32,384 nt of DNA from Candidatus Gastranaerophilales bacterium (lineage in GTDB: Bacteria > Cyanobacteriota > Vampirovibrionia > Gastranaerophilales > Gastranaerophilaceae). The position numbers were made by a program, and so were the translations under genes. How positions within the stretch are numbered: position 1 is the stretch's first letter; each line of letters begins with the position of its first letter. Where the stretch lies: NCBI GenBank assembly GCA_944324445.1, contig CALUWL010000015.1:1-32384 (forward strand), read 5' to 3'. This document shows positions 1 to 8,564 of this stretch, one piece after another. The notes under the pieces were generated by a model. That model saw nothing but the letters and a program-made list of their open reading frames with translations, did not search any database and was not told the origin of the DNA.

Positions 1-651
1 AAAAAAATCTCTCAAAGAGGGAATAAATTCTCTTGGATATATATAAAAGAATTTGAACTCACCAAAGAAGAAATAATGAACGGAATAAATGATGAGAATT
101 TCACCTTAACTCATCAACTTATAGATAAAATTCAAAAATATATTGAAAAAACCTATAAAACAGGTGAAAAAATTCTTCCCAACATGGCGTTTTCAAGAAT
201 GTTTGATGTAAGCATAAAAACAGTTAATGATGCTATGAAAATTTTAAATGCAAGAAAAGTTATACTTTCACGCAGAGGAAGATACGGAACAATATATCTT
301 GGAAACAATAAAAATTCAAAAACAGATTTCACAAGCTCCGAAAGGAAAAAACCTGCAATTGCACAAAATTATGTTTATTCTTGGCAAAAAGCACTAAGTC
401 ATCTTAAAAAATATATTATAGAAAACTATAAAACCGGAGATAAAATTGCGCCCATAAGAGAACTTGCCGCAATTTTGGATGTAAGTCCAAACACAATAAG
501 ACGAGCATTGAAAGATATGTTTGAAAACAACTACTTAATTTCAAAAAGAGGTAAAACAGGAGGCATATATATAACAGATATGCCCCAGGAAGAAACAGAA
601 GCATACAGGTGGCTTGCAATTAATCCTGACGTTATTAATTTTAAAAATTAA
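1..651 (+). CDS. Tandem winged-helix (GntR-like) DNA-binding regulator, 5' end outside the window
   Basis: The reading frame is open from base 1 with no stop, so the first ATG (base 76) is probably internal and the gene is truncated by the window edge. Two full repeats are visible after that ATG. Each has a helix followed by YKTG-(E/D)-KI, a helix-turn-helix with DVS-x-(K/N)-T, and a wing of the form S-(R/K)-RG-(R/K)-x-G-x-IY. The translation of bases 1-75 begins with the end of another such wing (ISQRG...WIYI), so at least three units were present. This looks like the GntR-type winged helix, repeated, with no effector-binding or enzymatic domain in the visible part. The likely role is sequence-specific DNA binding, with target unknown. 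It is separated from the flagellar operon by a hairpin-bearing spacer. I am confident of the fold and not of the function. Confidence 0.75.
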   Translation, partial: KKISQRGNKFSWIYIKEFELTKEEIMNGINDENFTLTHQLIDKIQKYIEKTYKTGEKILPNMAFSRMFDVSIKTVNDAMKILNARKVILSRRGRYGTIYLGNNKNSKTDFTSSERKKPAIAQNYVYSWQKALSHLKKYIIENYKTGDKIAPIRELAAILDVSPNTIRRALKDMFENNYLISKRGKTGGIYITDMPQEETEAYRWLAINPDVINFKN

Positions 652-683
652 TTTTAGACAATTTATAAAAAATCCTTAAATAT

Positions 684-730
684 AAACTATTAAAATTCAT
701 ATAAAAGTATGAATTTTTTAAAAATAGTTT
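684..730. terminator. Extended interrupted palindrome, candidate terminator
   Basis: The inner stem is a perfect 10-bp inverted repeat (692-701 with 708-717, 6-nt loop) running into T residues. An outer 7-bp pair, AAACTAT (684-690) and ATAGTTT (724-730), frames it. It sits between the winged-helix gene and the transglycosylase gene and probably ends the upstream transcript. The stem is almost all A/T, so a weak terminator or a protein-binding palindrome are both possible. Confidence 0.45.
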
Positions 731-780
731 AATTAAAATTCCTCTGCTCCGTATTATATTTCAGGGGAAAAGGGTAGTTT

Positions 781-1437
781 ATGTTTAGTCCTAGAATACA
801 AAATTACATAAATTCATCAGGTCAAATGCAGGCTTTCAGCCGTGTAAATGAGCTTAATAATTATATTAATTCAATTTATCCGAAAGAAAATATTGAGCAA
901 ACAAAAAACCTGAGCGCTTTTCAAGAAATTTTAGCTGAATCTAAACAAGAAAACAAAACCCCAAGCGTTTTTGAAGTTGACCTGCCGCCAAATGTTAAAA
1001 AAATAGAGCCGCTACCTTTTGGTTCACTTTCAAAAAAAGTTGAAAAAACTCCCTCATCAAGCAAAGAAGCGATTTTTAGCTACATAAAAGACGCAAGCGA
1101 AAAATACGGAGTCGAAGAAAAATTAATTAAAGCTCTAATCAAACAAGAATCAGGTTTCAACCCAAATGCCGTTTCAAAAGCAGGCGCCAAAGGTTTAATG
1201 CAATTAATGCCTGCAACAGCTCTTTCTTTAGGTGTAAAAGATGCTTTTAACCCAAAAGAAAATATAGAAGGCGGAGTAAAATACCTAAAACAAATGCTGG
1301 ATAAATATAACGGAAATAAAATTCTGGCTCTTGCAGCTTATAACGCAGGCCCAGGGGCAGTAGATAAATATGAAGGCATTCCCCCCTATAAAGAAACTCA
1401 AAACTACGTAAAAGCGATATTGGCTCAATATCTATAA
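781..1437 (+). CDS. Lytic transglycosylase (SLT domain) at head of flagellar operon
   Basis: The C-terminal half (about residues 95-218) is a soluble lytic transglycosylase domain. It has the catalytic glutamate E123 in KQESGFNP, then [10 protein letters not shown], then AYNAGPGAV, and ends [10 protein letters not shown]. Such enzymes cleave the MurNAc-GlcNAc bond with 1,6-anhydro ring formation. The first 90 residues are low in conserved features and no Sec signal peptide is visible. Being next to fliE and fliF, it probably opens the peptidoglycan for the flagellar rod, the role played by the FlgJ enzymatic domain in other bacteria. Export could be through the flagellar apparatus itself, which would explain the missing signal peptide; this is inference. 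The start has a purine-rich site (AGGG, 771-774) six bases upstream. Confidence 0.88.
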   Translation: MFSPRIQNYINSSGQMQAFSRVNELNNYINSIYPKENIEQTKNLSAFQEILAESKQENKTPSVFEVDLPPNVKKIEPLPFGSLSKKVEKTPSSSKEAIFSYIKDASEKYGVEEKLIKALIKQESGFNPNAVSKAGAKGLMQLMPATALSLGVKDAFNPKENIEGGVKYLKQMLDKYNGNKILALAAYNAGPGAVDKYEGIPPYKETQNYVKAILAQYL

Positions 1438-1452
1438 AAAAAGGAATAAAAA

Positions 1453-1767
1453 ATGGACAAATTAAATCAAGTTAATTTCTTTAAAATGAATTCAATTGAA
1501 CCTATGCAATTAAGCGGAAACATTTCAATTAATTCAGATGACACCAATGTTAAAAATTTTAAAGACGTTATATCCGATATGATTGTTCAGATGAATGAAG
1601 TAACAAATAAACCCGAAAAATTAACAATTGATGCTATGCAGGGAAAAGCAGATGTCCATGATGTTATGGCAGCAATTGCTCAATCAGAATTAACTGTTCA
1701 AGCTGCTACAACTATTACAGGTAAAATACTTCAAACGTATGAGAAAATTATGCAAATTCAGATTTAA
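1453..1767 (+). CDS. fliE: Flagellar hook-basal body protein FliE
   Basis: This 104-residue protein has the typical FliE length. The conserved C-terminal half shows the pattern ...DVHDVMAAIAQSEL... followed by a helix ending in Y-x-KIMQIQI. FliE links the MS-ring protein FliF to the proximal rod and is an early export substrate. It begins 15 bases after the transglycosylase stop with a purine-rich ribosome site (AAGGAA) and is followed by fliF, the usual order. The rod genes flgB and flgC, often just upstream of fliE, are not in the window. Confidence 0.93.
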   Translation: MDKLNQVNFFKMNSIEPMQLSGNISINSDDTNVKNFKDVISDMIVQMNEVTNKPEKLTIDAMQGKADVHDVMAAIAQSELTVQAATTITGKILQTYEKIMQIQI

Positions 1768-1768
1768 C

Positions 1769-1797
1769 TTAACTTTCAAAGATTATAATAGTATAAT
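1769..1797 (+). promoter_or_regulatory. Candidate sigma-70-type promoter upstream of fliF
   Basis: TTAACT (1769-1774) and TATAAT (1792-1797) are separated by 17 bases. A second TATAAT lies at 1784-1789. They fall in the 56-base gap between fliE and fliF, the largest within this operon, so fliF and the genes after it may have their own promoter. No sigma-28 or sigma-54 consensus was seen. It could be chance in AT-rich DNA. Confidence 0.4.
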
Positions 1798-1823
1798 TTA
1801 ATTAAAGAATATTCTAAAAATTT

Positions 1824-3527
1824 ATGGAAAAATTTGACCTAAAACAAATAACTGAAAATAAACCGCTATTCTACACAATTATTATTTGTGGCGCTGCCGT
1901 TGCAATAATGTTTGTTATGATGGTTATTGCTCTTACAGTTAATTCAGGAGGGGCTGTTTCGCAAGACGGAAAAATAAAAGCAGCCGAACAAGTAATTAAA
2001 AATGACCCTGTTACATTATTTACAACAGATAACACAGGTAAAGCCCTTGAAGTACAAGCGCTTTTAGCTCGTGAACAAATCACTGCAACAAAAGTTGAAA
2101 ACGGTTCAAAAGTAAGTATTGTATTAAAAGAATACACTAAAGACCAAAGAGATAGAGCCCTTTTAGCCATAGTTAAAAGCGGTCTTATGGATGAACATAC
2201 AGGGCTTGAAATTTTTGATAAAGGCGATTTTACATCAACAAAAGACGACAAAAAAATCCGCCTTGTAAGAGCTATAAACGGCGAACTTGCAAGGTTGATA
2301 AGAAAAATTCCGCCTATTGAAAATGCGCAAGTATTTATCTCAATTCCTGAGCAGACTTTCTTCTCACAAGATCAAAAACCAATAACTGCAACGGTTCAAA
2401 TTACTATGCCTTCAGGCGAAAGATTGGATAATATGAAAGTTAAGGCTATATCCAATCTGCTTTTAGGCGCAGTTCACGGACTTCAAGCCGACAACATTTC
2501 AATAACCGATACAAACGGAACAGTCTATAATTCAATAATCGGTGCTTCTGATGATGCAATTGCAAAAATCGAAGAAAACGATAAATATATGCAATCAAAA
2601 GTTAACGCACAATTAGACAGATTATTAGGAAAAGGAAACTATATAGCTACTGTTTCGACATTTTTAAAACAAGCACCTATTGAAAAAACAAGTATTTTAT
2701 ATGACCCCAATCAAAAAACATCTGTAGCTGAACAACGCTTCAGAGAAAACTTGGGCGATAATCAAAGCGATTCATCTTCAACAGGAATGAATCCCGTTAG
2801 CGTATATGTTCCGGATGGCGTTAAAACAGGAATTCAATCGGGTGCTTCTTCTCAAGACAGACAATATTCAAGAACAGCAACAGAAACTCAATACGGAGTT
2901 TCAAAAACTCAAATAAACGAATACATGCAAGCAGGCACAATAGAAGAAATAACTGTTGCTGTTTCAATTGAAGAAAGCGCAATTCCAACTAATATGAGCT
3001 TATATGAACTAAAAAGCTTAATTGCAAGTGCTGCAAGTCCAAAGGTTAATCCTGAAGATGTTTCAATTGCTTTTGTGGAATCAAACAGCCTTGTTATGGC
3101 ACCGGATAAAGAAAATGAACTTCCAAAACCCGCTGAATCAGGCAATCCTTGGTGGCTGGTTGGTTCTTTGCTTCTTGCAGGATTAGTTGGCGGACTTGGT
3201 CATATTGGTAAAAAAGTTAAGGCCGAAGCCAAAAAACAAGAAGAAGAACTTGAATACCTAAGACAAATTGCAGCTTCTCAGGAACAACAACTAAAAGATG
3301 TTACAAATCAAGCTTCAAACCTTATAGCTCAACAAGAGCAAATGGCACAAAATTTCATAGAACAAAAAAATCAATACGCACTTGCCCTAGAGCAAGCTAA
3401 ATCACTGGCGCAATCAGCACCGAAACACAATCTTTCGGATGCGATTGATGAACTTGAATCAGATTTTAACAGCATGGATGAAAATGAAGCAATAGAAAAA
3501 ATTAAAAACTGGATTGAAAGCGCATAA
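1824..3527 (+). CDS. fliF: Flagellar MS-ring protein FliF
   Basis: FliF forms the MS ring in the inner membrane, the base on which the flagellar export gate and C ring assemble. The first transmembrane helix is at about residues 17-39 and the second at about 442-460 (starting NPWWLVGSLLLAG). Between them lies the ring-building domain with its LVRAINGELARLI segment and the periplasmic region. A coiled-coil-like tail follows (about 470-530). The extreme C-terminus, NEAIEKIKNWIES, keeps the acidic/amphipathic helix that binds FliG in other bacteria, so a FliG partner is expected. Length (567) is normal. No strong Shine-Dalgarno is visible before the ATG. Confidence 0.95.
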   Translation: MEKFDLKQITENKPLFYTIIICGAAVAIMFVMMVIALTVNSGGAVSQDGKIKAAEQVIKNDPVTLFTTDNTGKALEVQALLAREQITATKVENGSKVSIVLKEYTKDQRDRALLAIVKSGLMDEHTGLEIFDKGDFTSTKDDKKIRLVRAINGELARLIRKIPPIENAQVFISIPEQTFFSQDQKPITATVQITMPSGERLDNMKVKAISNLLLGAVHGLQADNISITDTNGTVYNSIIGASDDAIAKIEENDKYMQSKVNAQLDRLLGKGNYIATVSTFLKQAPIEKTSILYDPNQKTSVAEQRFRENLGDNQSDSSSTGMNPVSVYVPDGVKTGIQSGASSQDRQYSRTATETQYGVSKTQINEYMQAGTIEEITVAVSIEESAIPTNMSLYELKSLIASAASPKVNPEDVSIAFVESNSLVMAPDKENELPKPAESGNPWWLVGSLLLAGLVGGLGHIGKKVKAEAKKQEEELEYLRQIAASQEQQLKDVTNQASNLIAQQEQMAQNFIEQKNQYALALEQAKSLAQSAPKHNLSDAIDELESDFNSMDENEAIEKIKNWIESA

Positions 3528-3547
3528 ATACGGGCACAAAGGGGGAA

Positions 3548-4501
3548 ATGGCAGAAACTGATATAAAAACTTTTGATTATGAAGCGTTTGCAAAAGACCT
3601 TTCAAGTCAAGCAAGCCAAGTTATTCCTGCCGACATTAAAAAACCTGACAGGGAATTTATTGTCGACATAATTTATCGTTTCTGCAAAATGGCAGGTGAT
3701 GCTCTTGTTAAAGAAGAAAATTCCAAGTTAAATGCCCAAGAAGCAAGCCTTGTAACACAATTTATAGGTGAGTGGATATTTCATAAATCCGTAGATATAA
3801 TAAGAGCTGATATAGAGCTTAAATACAGAGAAGGTATACTTCAAAAAGTAGCTTTCACTGTTTTTGATATTGCAAAAAAAGCAGTAGAAAGCAAAATACC
3901 CCAAGAACAACTAATTACTCTTGTTGAAGCACACGTTAAAAAATGTTTTACAAAAGCAATTGAAGACCTTAAAGAAAAAGGAATACTTGATGAAAAAGTA
4001 AGCTCTAATGCCCTTTTACAATCAAACATAGACGCTATGGCTCAACAACAGGTAGAAGAAGAAACAACAACAGAAATTGCCTGTATGAGTGATTCGAAAA
4101 TCATTAAACTTGCTTCTCTGGCTATTTTAATGAAAAACTTTTCAAGCGAAAAAATGAAAAATATTTTAATGAAATTCAATAAACCCGAAAGGGATGTATT
4201 AATAAAATATCTCAAAATGCCTGATTTAGAAGAAAAACTGGATATGAAAGCTACTATGAGATGTTTTGACGAAATGAAAAGTACACTTCCGGAGGCTGTT
4301 GTTGTGAGTTACGATAAGGCTTATAAAAAATTGTATAAAATTGTTAAAAATTCGGACAAAAACGAAATTTTGAGTATTATAGGAAACGAAAGACCTGCGG
4401 TTGTAGATTATGTTTTATCTTGCTATGACAAAAAAAGACGCAAAATCCCTGCATACGTTGCAGATGTTATATCTAAATATTTAGAAGAAAACGTTTCATG
4501 A
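3548..4501 (+). CDS. Divergent protein in the fliG position (candidate FliG-like C-ring protein)
   Basis: It lies between fliF and fliH, exactly where fliG sits in most flagellar operons, with a good ribosome site (AAAGGGGG) and a four-base ATGA overlap with fliH. The sequence is not recognisably FliG over its full length. The first 170 residues are an all-helical region with no family I recognise. Residues about 184-250 (IIKLASLAILMKNFSSEKMK) recall a FliG N-domain, which binds FliF. Residues 278-291 (IGNERPAVVDYVLS) recall the EHPQ segment of the FliG middle domain, which contacts FliM. The protein ends soon after, so the C-terminal torque domain with its charged helix appears absent. It is either a highly divergent, rearranged FliG or a lineage-specific substitute. 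Confidence 0.5.
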   Translation: MAETDIKTFDYEAFAKDLSSQASQVIPADIKKPDREFIVDIIYRFCKMAGDALVKEENSKLNAQEASLVTQFIGEWIFHKSVDIIRADIELKYREGILQKVAFTVFDIAKKAVESKIPQEQLITLVEAHVKKCFTKAIEDLKEKGILDEKVSSNALLQSNIDAMAQQQVEEETTTEIACMSDSKIIKLASLAILMKNFSSEKMKNILMKFNKPERDVLIKYLKMPDLEEKLDMKATMRCFDEMKSTLPEAVVVSYDKAYKKLYKIVKNSDKNEILSIIGNERPAVVDYVLSCYDKKRRKIPAYVADVISKYLEENVS

Positions 4502-5289
4502 TTATAAGAAAAAAAATATCTCAAAAAAAAGAAAAATCATCTTTAAAGCAATCTTCTTTAGCCAAAGGAAACATAATTAAAAAAGAAGATTTAATTGATA
4601 ATGCCCCAAAAGAAACCCAACAAGAAAATATAACCGCACAACAAGAAAAAAAAGAAGTAAAAGAACCTGAAAGTTTTGAAAAAATAGACATATCAAGTAT
4701 CGATTTTAAAGAAAGAGTTGAAAGAAGAAGGGGCGACAGACGCAGAGGCTACAGAAGAATAGATGAACGCTCATTAGTTTCAAGAGCGCAAGCTGAAGCA
4801 TATACAATTAAAGAACTTGCTGCAAGAGAAGGGTATCAAAACGGACTTAAAAAAGCACAAAAAGAAATTGATGAAATAAAAACATCTTTAAGTGAATTTT
4901 TGTCAATGAAAGATGAAATGTACAGCGAATTTTATCCTCATATAATGGAGATATCTCTTGAAATAGCAAAGAAAATCATTAAAAAAGAAGTAGAAACAGA
5001 TAAAAATATACTCAAAGAAGTTATTATGTCGACCCTTGGAGAAATAAATCCTGATGTACAAAAAATCACCATAAAAGTAAATTCCGAGGATTTAGAATTT
5101 GCATCTGCTTCATTACCTGAAATTACGGAAGCAAAAAAATTATCGGTAAGAATTGACATAATGCCTGATGACACAATTGAAAAAGGAAGCTGCATAGTTA
5201 TTGCAAACAACGGAGTAATTGATGCTAATTTTAAAACACAGCTTGCAGTTTTACAAAATGCTTTCGGGATATATAAAGGAGGGCTATAG
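4498..5289 (+). CDS. fliH: Flagellar assembly protein FliH
   Basis: FliH is the cytoplasmic stator-like regulator of the export ATPase FliI and docks it at the FlhA gate. The N-terminal 90 residues are highly charged and Lys/Glu-rich, including an RRRGDRRRGYRR basic patch. A helical region follows with spaced A/G residues (REGYQNGLKKAQKE), then the conserved C-terminal domain (about 140-260) with LEIAKKIIKKEV and KGSCIVIANNGVIDANF. The start overlaps the upstream stop by four bases, pointing to translational coupling. FliI and FliJ, normally next, are missing here; flhA follows directly, so the ATPase must be encoded elsewhere. Confidence 0.88.
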   Translation: MIIRKKISQKKEKSSLKQSSLAKGNIIKKEDLIDNAPKETQQENITAQQEKKEVKEPESFEKIDISSIDFKERVERRRGDRRRGYRRIDERSLVSRAQAEAYTIKELAAREGYQNGLKKAQKEIDEIKTSLSEFLSMKDEMYSEFYPHIMEISLEIAKKIIKKEVETDKNILKEVIMSTLGEINPDVQKITIKVNSEDLEFASASLPEITEAKKLSVRIDIMPDDTIEKGSCIVIANNGVIDANFKTQLAVLQNAFGIYKGGL

Positions 5290-5291
5290 AA

Positions 5292-7376
5292 ATGGCTGCT
5301 CCAGCTAAATCAAGCAATCCAATAAGTGAAATTGCTCTTGCCGGTTTTGTCATAATTTTGATTTTAATATTATTGCTTGAGATGCCCAATTGGGTCATAA
5401 ATTTTTCAATAAGCTTTAATATTACACTTGGAGTTGTCTTATTGATGATATCTTTATACGTCAATAAACCCTTAGAACTTGCGGCTTTTCCTTCTATTCT
5501 TCTTATCGGAACAGTTTTCAGGCTTGTTTTATCTATTGCTTCAACCAGATTAATTCTTGCAAAAGGTGATGCCGGACAAGTAATCGAAGCTTTCGGACAC
5601 TTTGTAACCGGCGGTAATATGGTTGTCGGCGGTGTAATATTTTTAATTATCACAGTTGTTCAATTTATGGTAATCACAAAAGGTGCAGAACGTATAGCAG
5701 AAGTTTCTGCCAGATTTGCTCTGGATGCTATGCCGGGTAAGCAAATGACAATTGATGCCGATTTTAACGCAGGATTAATTTCACCTGATGAAGCCGTAAG
5801 ACGTCGTGAAGAACTACAAAGAGAATCAAGTCTTTTTGGTTCAATGGATGGTGCTATGAAATTTGTAAAAGGTGATACCATAGCAGGTATCATCATTACA
5901 ATTATAAATATTGTGGGCGGCTTAATCATAGGTATTTTATTAAACGGAATGCAACCTGCAGATGCCGTTCAAAAATATACAATTTTAACAATCGGCGATG
6001 GTCTTGCTGCTCAAGTACCTTCCTTATTAATGGCAATTTCATCAGGTATAGTCATGACGCGCGCTACAGGAGGCGGCGTTGCGCTTGGTTCAGATTTAGC
6101 GGCCGAATTTTTATCAAAACCGACAAGTTTATTTTTAGCTTCTGGATTTTTGATACTAATTGCCTTAACATCAGGTATAACGGGGCTTCCTTGGTTTCCA
6201 TTTGTAGTTTTTGCAGTTATTTTAATATTAGGCGGTCTTTCTGTTCTTGTAAATCTAGATGTTCAACAACAATTAGGGCAACTGGATGCCGTAAAACAAA
6301 ATATGCAGGATTTGGTTAATCCAAACAAAATGTATGAGCGCTTGGGAGTTGATGTTCTATCTTTACAAGTCGGAGCAGGTCTTTTAGTTATTGCAGATCC
6401 TGAACAAGACGGGCAATTATTAGCAAAAATTGCTGCACTTCGTCAAAGAATTACAGATGACCTTGGCTACATCATACCAAATATAAGAATTATGGATTCA
6501 TCAGCCATAGGCGATAATGAATATTTAATTTCAATCAGAGGCAACCCCGTTGCAACAGGTACAGTCTATCCCGGAAAATTAATGGTTATAGCTGATCAAT
6601 ATGACGCATTAGGAAAAAAACTTCCTGAAAACGCCATAGTTTCTGTTGAACCAACATTCCAATCACAAGCTTATTGGCTAAATCCTCAACATATAGGTAA
6701 AAACGACAAAATTCAAGCGGTTGATGCAGTTGACGTTATCGTTACACACCTTCAAGAATGTGTCAGAAAATATGTAGATGAAATAATGACAAAGACAGAT
6801 GTCTTAAAATTAATGGAACTTGTAAAATCTCAAGACCCAACACTTGTAAATGACCTTGTTCCGACAATTATCTCCACATCTGATTTAAGAAAAATCTTTG
6901 TAAACTTAATAAGGGAAAAGGTTTCAATAAAAGATATTATCTTTATTTTTGAAAGATTATGCGACTACGCGCGTTTTTCAAAAGAACCTGATATCTTATC
7001 AGAAAGATTAAGAGCGGCTCTAGGAAGACAAATCTGCCTTTCTAATTCCAATAAAGAAAAGGTTTTATATGCTCTTACGCTATCAAGCGAATGGGAAAAA
7101 ACTCTGGATGATTCGTGTCAGAGAACAGAGCTTGGAACGATGTTTTTACTTAACCCTATGCAGGTTCAAGAACTTATTGAATCAACGGCAAGCACGCTTA
7201 TGAGAGCTCAGCAGGCAGTGGGAGTTCAGCCTGTAATACTATGCTCGCCAAGAATAAGACTGCCTTTATATCAAATGCTTGAAAGACACATCCCGACTAT
7301 TGTTGTTATTTCATATTCCGAACTTATAACGGATATTAGAGTTGAGGCAATAGATACAATAGGCGAAGGATACTAA
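5292..7376 (+). CDS. flhA: Flagellar biosynthesis/export gate protein FlhA
   Basis: FlhA is the large membrane component of the flagellar type III export gate. About eight membrane segments occupy residues 12-320. The FHIPEP-family signature is at residues 141-161 (RFALDAMPGKQM, then DADFNAG), and the preceding FRLVLSIASTRLIL segment is intact. The cytoplasmic domain (about 340-694) binds chaperone-substrate complexes and ends normally. Length 694 is usual. It begins 2 bases after fliH. Its stop codon overlaps the stop of the convergent small gene by four bases, leaving no space for a terminator. Confidence 0.97.
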   Translation: MAAPAKSSNPISEIALAGFVIILILILLLEMPNWVINFSISFNITLGVVLLMISLYVNKPLELAAFPSILLIGTVFRLVLSIASTRLILAKGDAGQVIEAFGHFVTGGNMVVGGVIFLIITVVQFMVITKGAERIAEVSARFALDAMPGKQMTIDADFNAGLISPDEAVRRREELQRESSLFGSMDGAMKFVKGDTIAGIIITIINIVGGLIIGILLNGMQPADAVQKYTILTIGDGLAAQVPSLLMAISSGIVMTRATGGGVALGSDLAAEFLSKPTSLFLASGFLILIALTSGITGLPWFPFVVFAVILILGGLSVLVNLDVQQQLGQLDAVKQNMQDLVNPNKMYERLGVDVLSLQVGAGLLVIADPEQDGQLLAKIAALRQRITDDLGYIIPNIRIMDSSAIGDNEYLISIRGNPVATGTVYPGKLMVIADQYDALGKKLPENAIVSVEPTFQSQAYWLNPQHIGKNDKIQAVDAVDVIVTHLQECVRKYVDEIMTKTDVLKLMELVKSQDPTLVNDLVPTIISTSDLRKIFVNLIREKVSIKDIIFIFERLCDYARFSKEPDILSERLRAALGRQICLSNSNKEKVLYALTLSSEWEKTLDDSCQRTELGTMFLLNPMQVQELIESTASTLMRAQQAVGVQPVILCSPRIRLPLYQMLERHIPTIVVISYSELITDIRVEAIDTIGEGY

Positions 7377-7603
7377 TTTCCCATTTGCTTTTTTAGAGCA
7401 GTTTCAAGAGTTTTGATTTTATTTTCAAGAGTTTTAACTCTTAAAGATGAATCATCTGCTCCGATTGATTTTTTTTCATATTGTCTTTTTAAGATTTTTA
7501 TTTCTTTTTTTAATTTAGAAACATAAAAACCAAAAACTAAACTCGCTGCAACAAAACCGCAAATTATATATCCTATATCAAAAAGTTCTAAATTAATATT
7601 CAT
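7373..7603 (-). CDS. Small membrane-anchored coiled-coil protein, function unknown
   Basis: This 76-residue protein has one hydrophobic segment (about 9-28, starting IGYIICGFVAASLVF) and then a charged heptad-like helix to the end (KTLENKIKTLETALKKQ). It is the last gene of the five-gene minus-strand operon and overlaps the end of the pseudouridine synthase gene by 11 bases. Topology and size resemble small envelope or division-associated proteins, but nothing identifies a family. Its stop is interlocked with that of flhA. Confidence 0.65.
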   Translation of the reverse strand: MNINLELFDIGYIICGFVAASLVFGFYVSKLKKEIKILKRQYEKKSIGADDSSLRVKTLENKIKTLETALKKQMGN

Positions 7604-8564
7604 TTTTGCTCCTTAAAAAATTTAATACCTTTATAAAATCTTTGCTAAAATCTTTTTCTTCCAATTGAAATTCCATTAATTCATTTGTTCTCGGATGATA
7701 AAAGCTTAAATAATATGATTGCAAAAGCTGTTCAACAGTTTTTAAATTATAAAATTCATTTCTCATAAAGCTCTTAGCACCATAAAGGCTATCTCCAAAC
7801 ACAGGGTGTTTAATTGAAGCAAGATGAGCTCTTATTTGATGAGTCCTGCCTGTTTTAAGCTCAAGCTCAACCAAAGCACAACCTTTAAATTGCTCTATTA
7901 CCTTATATTCCGTTATTGCCTCAAGTCCTTGATTGGGTTCTGCTATAGCCATTTTAACATCGTTTTTTAAATAATGCACAAGAGGTTTATTAATGACGCC
8001 TTCCTTTTGCTCAAATTCCCCCAAAGCAAGAGCCAAATACTTTCTTTTTGCTGTTTTTTCTTTAATTTGTTTAGCTAAAATTTCATGAGAAAAATTATTT
8101 TTAGCGGCAACCATAAGCCCTGCTGTGTTTCTATCTAATCTATGCACTATTGCAGGACGATTTTTGCCCGACAAATCCGATAAATTCCCTTTGCAATGGT
8201 AAATAAGAGCATTGCATAGAGTTTTTTCATTTTCAAACTTTGTAGGATGAGTCAACATCTCCTTCGGCTTATTAACAACAATGACATCATCATCCTCAAA
8301 CCTTATATCAAGCTCAAATTCCCAAGGTTTTAAATCTAAATCAGGATTTAGAAAATCAAAAAGATTGTTTTCATCATACTCAACTAAATCATGAATTTTT
8401 AACTTATAAGAGGGTTTTTGTCTTTTACCGTTTACAAAAATATTATTTTCATCGATATAAGATGTTATCTTAGCTCTGGGGTAAGCGTTTTTAAGATAAT
8501 TTGTTATAAAAACATCTAACCTTTTTTTAAAATCTTCATTTTCCGTAATTTCAATTATTGTCAT
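7593..8564 (-). CDS. RluA-family 23S rRNA/tRNA pseudouridine synthase
   Basis: It converts specific uridines in structured RNA to pseudouridine. An N-terminal S4 RNA-binding domain (about 14-75) is followed by the catalytic domain with VVNKP (96-100) and the motif HRLDRNTAGLMV, in which D144 is the catalytic aspartate. The later motif LKTGRTHQIRAHLA and HPVFGDSLYGA are also intact. Length 323 fits RluD-type enzymes. Its start shares one base with the lspA stop (TAATG), an arrangement favouring translational coupling. The lspA-rluA neighbourhood is common in bacteria. Which RNA position is modified cannot be read from the sequence. Confidence 0.93.
   Translation of the reverse strand: MTIIEITENEDFKKRLDVFITNYLKNAYPRAKITSYIDENNIFVNGKRQKPSYKLKIHDLVEYDENNLFDFLNPDLDLKPWEFELDIRFEDDDVIVVNKPKEMLTHPTKFENEKTLCNALIYHCKGNLSDLSGKNRPAIVHRLDRNTAGLMVAAKNNFSHEILAKQIKEKTAKRKYLALALGEFEQKEGVINKPLVHYLKNDVKMAIAEPNQGLEAITEYKVIEQFKGCALVELELKTGRTHQIRAHLASIKHPVFGDSLYGAKSFMRNEFYNLKTVEQLLQSYYLSFYHPRTNELMEFQLEEKDFSKDFIKVLNFLRSKNEY

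Noticed and set aside
76..651. Taking the ATG at 76 as the true start of the winged-helix gene
   Set aside because: The frame is open to base 1 and the upstream codons encode the end of another winged-helix wing, so the gene must begin outside the window.
5231..5653. Open frame of 140 codons on the minus strand within flhA
   Set aside because: It lies wholly opposite fliH/flhA, which have unmistakable protein motifs; it has no ribosome site and a low-complexity composition typical of an antisense shadow.
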